Source: Imperialibacter sp965651695 (GTDB taxonomy: Bacteria > Bacteroidota > Bacteroidia > Cytophagales > Cyclobacteriaceae). Taken from it: a DNA stretch of 64,000 nucleotides. Position 1 is the first letter of the stretch; each line of letters opens with the position of its first letter. The position numbers and the translations under genes were made by a program. The stretch spans positions 1 through 64,000 of the forward strand of contig CBFGTI010000004.1 of NCBI GenBank assembly GCA_965651695.1, read 5' to 3'. Shown piece by piece: positions 61,987-64,000 of the stretch. The notes beneath the pieces are model-generated. The model was not told where the DNA came from and did not search any database. It saw nothing but the letters and a program-made list of their open reading frames with translations.

Positions 61987-62655
61987 TTAGTTATTTGAGG
62001 TTTCCATGGGCAAACCAGCCAGCTGCCAGTCGGGAAAACCTTCTTCGAGGCGTGTGGCCTTGTACCCGGCTTTTCCGAGAAGCGCAACGGCTTCGTCGGC
62101 AAACACACAAAATGGGCCACGGCAGTAGGCAATTATTTCGTTTTTTACAGGAAGCTCGGCCAGGCGGGCGGCCAGTTCGTTTATTGGAATGGAAACGGCA
62201 TTGGCTATATGGCCCTGCTTGTATTCGTTGGCCGGGCGAACATCCAGGATGGTTACCTCCTCCGACTTCAACTTTTCGACCAGTCCGTCGATGGTTAGTG
62301 TGTCGAACTTCGCTTCAGCCTTCCGAAAATCTCTCACCAGCCGGTCGATGGTCGCCATTCGCTCAATACCCAGCTCGCGCAATGCTTTCCAGGTTTTAAA
62401 TACATTTGTATTCGACAGCCGGTAATAGATGAAGTTTCCACGCCGGGTTACATCTACAAGCTGGGCGCTTTTTAATACCTGCAGGTGCTGCGATGCATTG
62501 GCAACCGAGAGGCTGGTTTCGTGGGCAATTTCTTCGACCGAAAAATCTCCCTGCGCCAGTAGCTCAATTATCTCAAGCCGGTGCGGGTTTGCCATGGCTT
62601 TGGTAACCCTGGCAAGCTCGGTGTAAACTTTGTCTTTGAAGTCCCTTTTAGTCAT
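61987..62655 (-). CDS. ArsR-family regulator fused to rhodanese
   Basis: 222 residues. Residues about 8-95 form the ArsR-type winged helix (MANPHRLEIIELLAQGDFSV, SLSVANASQHLQVLKSA, RRGNFIYYRLS). Residues about 115-215 form a rhodanese domain (VTILDVRPANEYKQGHIA) with the active-site loop YCRGPFC. Such proteins are thought to sense sulfane sulfur through the rhodanese Cys pair. It is first in the operon with the persulfide dioxygenase and the MFS gene. The perfect palindrome at 62709-62728, 54 bp upstream, is its likely operator. Confidence 0.93.
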   Translation of the reverse strand: MTKRDFKDKVYTELARVTKAMANPHRLEIIELLAQGDFSVEEIAHETSLSVANASQHLQVLKSAQLVDVTRRGNFIYYRLSNTNVFKTWKALRELGIERMATIDRLVRDFRKAEAKFDTLTIDGLVEKLKSEEVTILDVRPANEYKQGHIANAVSIPINELAARLAELPVKNEIIAYCRGPFCVFADEAVALLGKAGYKATRLEEGFPDWQLAGLPMETSNN

Positions 62656-62708
62656 GGTTGTACTGTTTTATGAGTGTACAACCACAAGAGTTACCGATAA
62701 GTTCAAGT

Positions 62709-62728
62709 ATTCAATAAAATTATTGAAT
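62709..62728. promoter_or_regulatory. Palindromic operator of the ArsR-rhodanese operon
   Basis: ATTCAATAA-AA-TTATTGAAT: a perfect 9-bp inverted repeat with a 2-bp spacer, 54 bp before the ATG at 62655. This size, symmetry and A/T content match ArsR/SmtB-type operators, so autoregulation by the downstream gene is likely. Confidence 0.7.
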
Positions 62729-62780
62729 AGATGGGTGATTTTATTTCCATGGGTAGCGCTCGCTGCTATTTTTACAACCG

Positions 62781-64000
62781 CTAGCTCTCCGAAATCACGA
62801 TTACAAGGTCTTTCTCGTTGAAATGGATGAGATCCGATTTTTTAGGGTTAACCACTACGCCGTAGCCGAGGTTGGCATTTCTTGCTTCGGAAATCCGGCG
62901 GTAGCCTATAGCTACTTCGTTTTTGCGGGCAGCTGATTCAAGGATCGTGTAGAAGTTGACGGGGCGCCGGGCAGAGTCGCCAAAAATAATGTAGTCGCTC
63001 ACGGGTTTTATGTAAATTTCCGAGCCGTCGGCGTCGAAGAGGTCTTCAAATACCCGCATCAGGTATTTGTTTTCCGCCACCTGTGTCATCAGCAGGCTCA
63101 GCAGCTTGTCGCTTACTATAAAGTCGTCGGCGCTCGTTACGTCTGCCAGCTGGCGGTTTCGCAGGTCCATCATCTCCGATACGATATTTATTTTCCGGGG
63201 CGATTTTTCCATGATGTTGCGCAAATGAAGCAGCGTAATCAGCGTTTGTGCATCGGCCTCCTGTATGGGGAAGAATTCCTGGTAAGACAGCAGGATGATG
63301 CGGTCGTAGTCGGTGCAATCGAGCGACTCAAGCACCACACGGTCGGTGGTGTCGGCTTGTTCAAACGTGAGTGCAACATTAGTCAGCGTCGTCTCCAGTC
63401 TGCCGATTGCCTCCATGGCATCGGCAAACTTCGACACCACTTTTATGGAAGAGCCTGGCTGCACATACTGGTCTATTTCCCTTATCACGTTAATTGCCCG
63501 GTGACTCCATCCGAGTATCAGGGTAGCTTCCGGGGCAGGCTGAGCTTTGGTTCCGGCAGTTATGATGCCTTCGTCGATGCGAAACCGCGGCGTGACCGAC
63601 GCTATCATGGTGTCGTCATCGCGGGTAATCCCGATGAGCTGGTCGCGGCTGTTAATTAATCTTCCCATGGGCGGGTTAATTTCTACTAGTGCCGTGGCAG
63701 CGGAAAAAACACCGATAATTGCCGAATCCTCGTAGCTAAAGAGCGCCTCCCTGAAAGTTTTTCCTACCAGCCGGGGCTCCTCAACAAAATAGATTTCATC
63801 GCCATCAAAATCCATCAACTCGGTGTATACTACCGATAACCCCGACTGCCGGCTGGTTTGCACCATTATTTTCGATACAATGTCGTCTGAAAGTATCAGC
63901 TCTACTTCATCTTGCCCCACCAGCTTGGCTACTTCAAAATTCCGTTTATCCTCAATTTCGGCTGTAATGTGATAGGGGTCTTTTCTCCGGTTGTTACCTG
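62781..64000 (-). CDS. Castor/Pollux-type ion channel, cytoplasmic regulatory part (5' end outside window)
   Basis: The frame is open to the window edge, so about 406 C-terminal residues are visible. ITAEIEDKRNFEVAKLVGQDEVEL and SRQSGLSVVYTELMDFDGDEIYF match the RCK-like middle domain of Castor/Pollux (DUF1012-like) channels. TLILGWSHRAINVIREIDQYV begins a second Rossmann-like unit, and DRIILLSYQEFFPIQEADAQT and VSEMMDLRNRQLADV follow. The pore-forming N-terminus lies to the right of the window. In bacteria these are potassium- or calcium-linked channels. Confidence 0.88.
   Translation of the reverse strand, partial: GNNRRKDPYHITAEIEDKRNFEVAKLVGQDEVELILSDDIVSKIMVQTSRQSGLSVVYTELMDFDGDEIYFVEEPRLVGKTFREALFSYEDSAIIGVFSAATALVEINPPMGRLINSRDQLIGITRDDDTMIASVTPRFRIDEGIITAGTKAQPAPEATLILGWSHRAINVIREIDQYVQPGSSIKVVSKFADAMEAIGRLETTLTNVALTFEQADTTDRVVLESLDCTDYDRIILLSYQEFFPIQEADAQTLITLLHLRNIMEKSPRKINIVSEMMDLRNRQLADVTSADDFIVSDKLLSLLMTQVAENKYLMRVFEDLFDADGSEIYIKPVSDYIIFGDSARRPVNFYTILESAARKNEVAIGYRRISEARNANLGYGVVVNPKKSDLIHFNEKDLVIVISES

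Overview
The window looks like chromosomal DNA of a Bacteroidota bacterium, most likely order Cytophagales. The signs are two TonB-dependent receptors with N-terminal carboxypeptidase-regulatory-like domains, a TAnnTTTG-type promoter element, mostly absent Shine-Dalgarno sequences, very tight ATGA/TAATG gene junctions, and typical families (TIGR02587/TIGR02588, RhuM, DUF3179). Base composition is roughly balanced. No tRNA, rRNA, CRISPR array or complete insertion sequence was seen.

Layout. 0-9 kb: housekeeping and stress genes on the minus strand: a DUF4287/DUF5655-type protein, an aldo/keto reductase, a two-gene bacterial NHEJ operon (ku-ligD), an RsbRD-type sensor kinase, a lone receiver protein, a cation-efflux gene coupled to a short binding-protein lipoprotein. 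9-19 kb: an outer-membrane-like protein, a DUF1593 (Sde182-type) secreted hydrolase, a PIN toxin coupled to an unusually large 307-residue partner, a serine hydrolase, the TIGR02588/TIGR02587 pair, and a 15-unit array of 21-bp repeats lying between divergent genes. 19-33.6 kb: a defence and gene-relic island. It starts with decayed dinD-like and DUF5131-like fragments inside a segmental duplication. Next comes one long minus-strand operon, hsdR-hsdM-hsdS followed by five small unrecognised genes (a P-loop protein, a winged-helix protein, a two-part 432-residue protein and two putative PD-(D/E)XK nucleases). Upstream of that lie a Schlafen/AlbA ATP-binding protein and RhuM, embedded in the remains of a second type I system.

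33.7-42 kb: a plus-strand trehalose-from-glycogen operon, glgX-treZ-(treY-malQ fusion). It is followed by about 0.9 kb of non-coding repeats. 42.8-47.7 kb: an unrecognised protein, a four-helix-bundle membrane sensor fragment, a small protein, Rnk, and a divergent NtrB/NtrC-like two-component system. 47.7-50.3 kb: a Cys-rich secreted peptide and a TonB-dependent receptor. 51.5-58.3 kb: a six-gene, translationally coupled operon holding three AhpD/carboxymuconolactone-decarboxylase paralogues, a TonB receptor, an MFS transporter and a DUF3179 protein; this looks like an uncharacterised uptake and redox pathway. 58.7-62.8 kb: a beta-propeller-like protein and a sulfur/persulfide operon (ArsR-rhodanese regulator, rhodanese-persulfide dioxygenase fusion, MFS exporter) with a perfect palindromic operator. 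62.8 kb to the end: a Castor/Pollux-type ion-channel regulatory region cut by the window edge.

The best candidates for undescribed biology are the type I restriction operon with its five-gene tail (with the HsdS extension and the relics beside it), the TonB/MFS/triple-AhpD/DUF3179 operon, and the 21-bp array.
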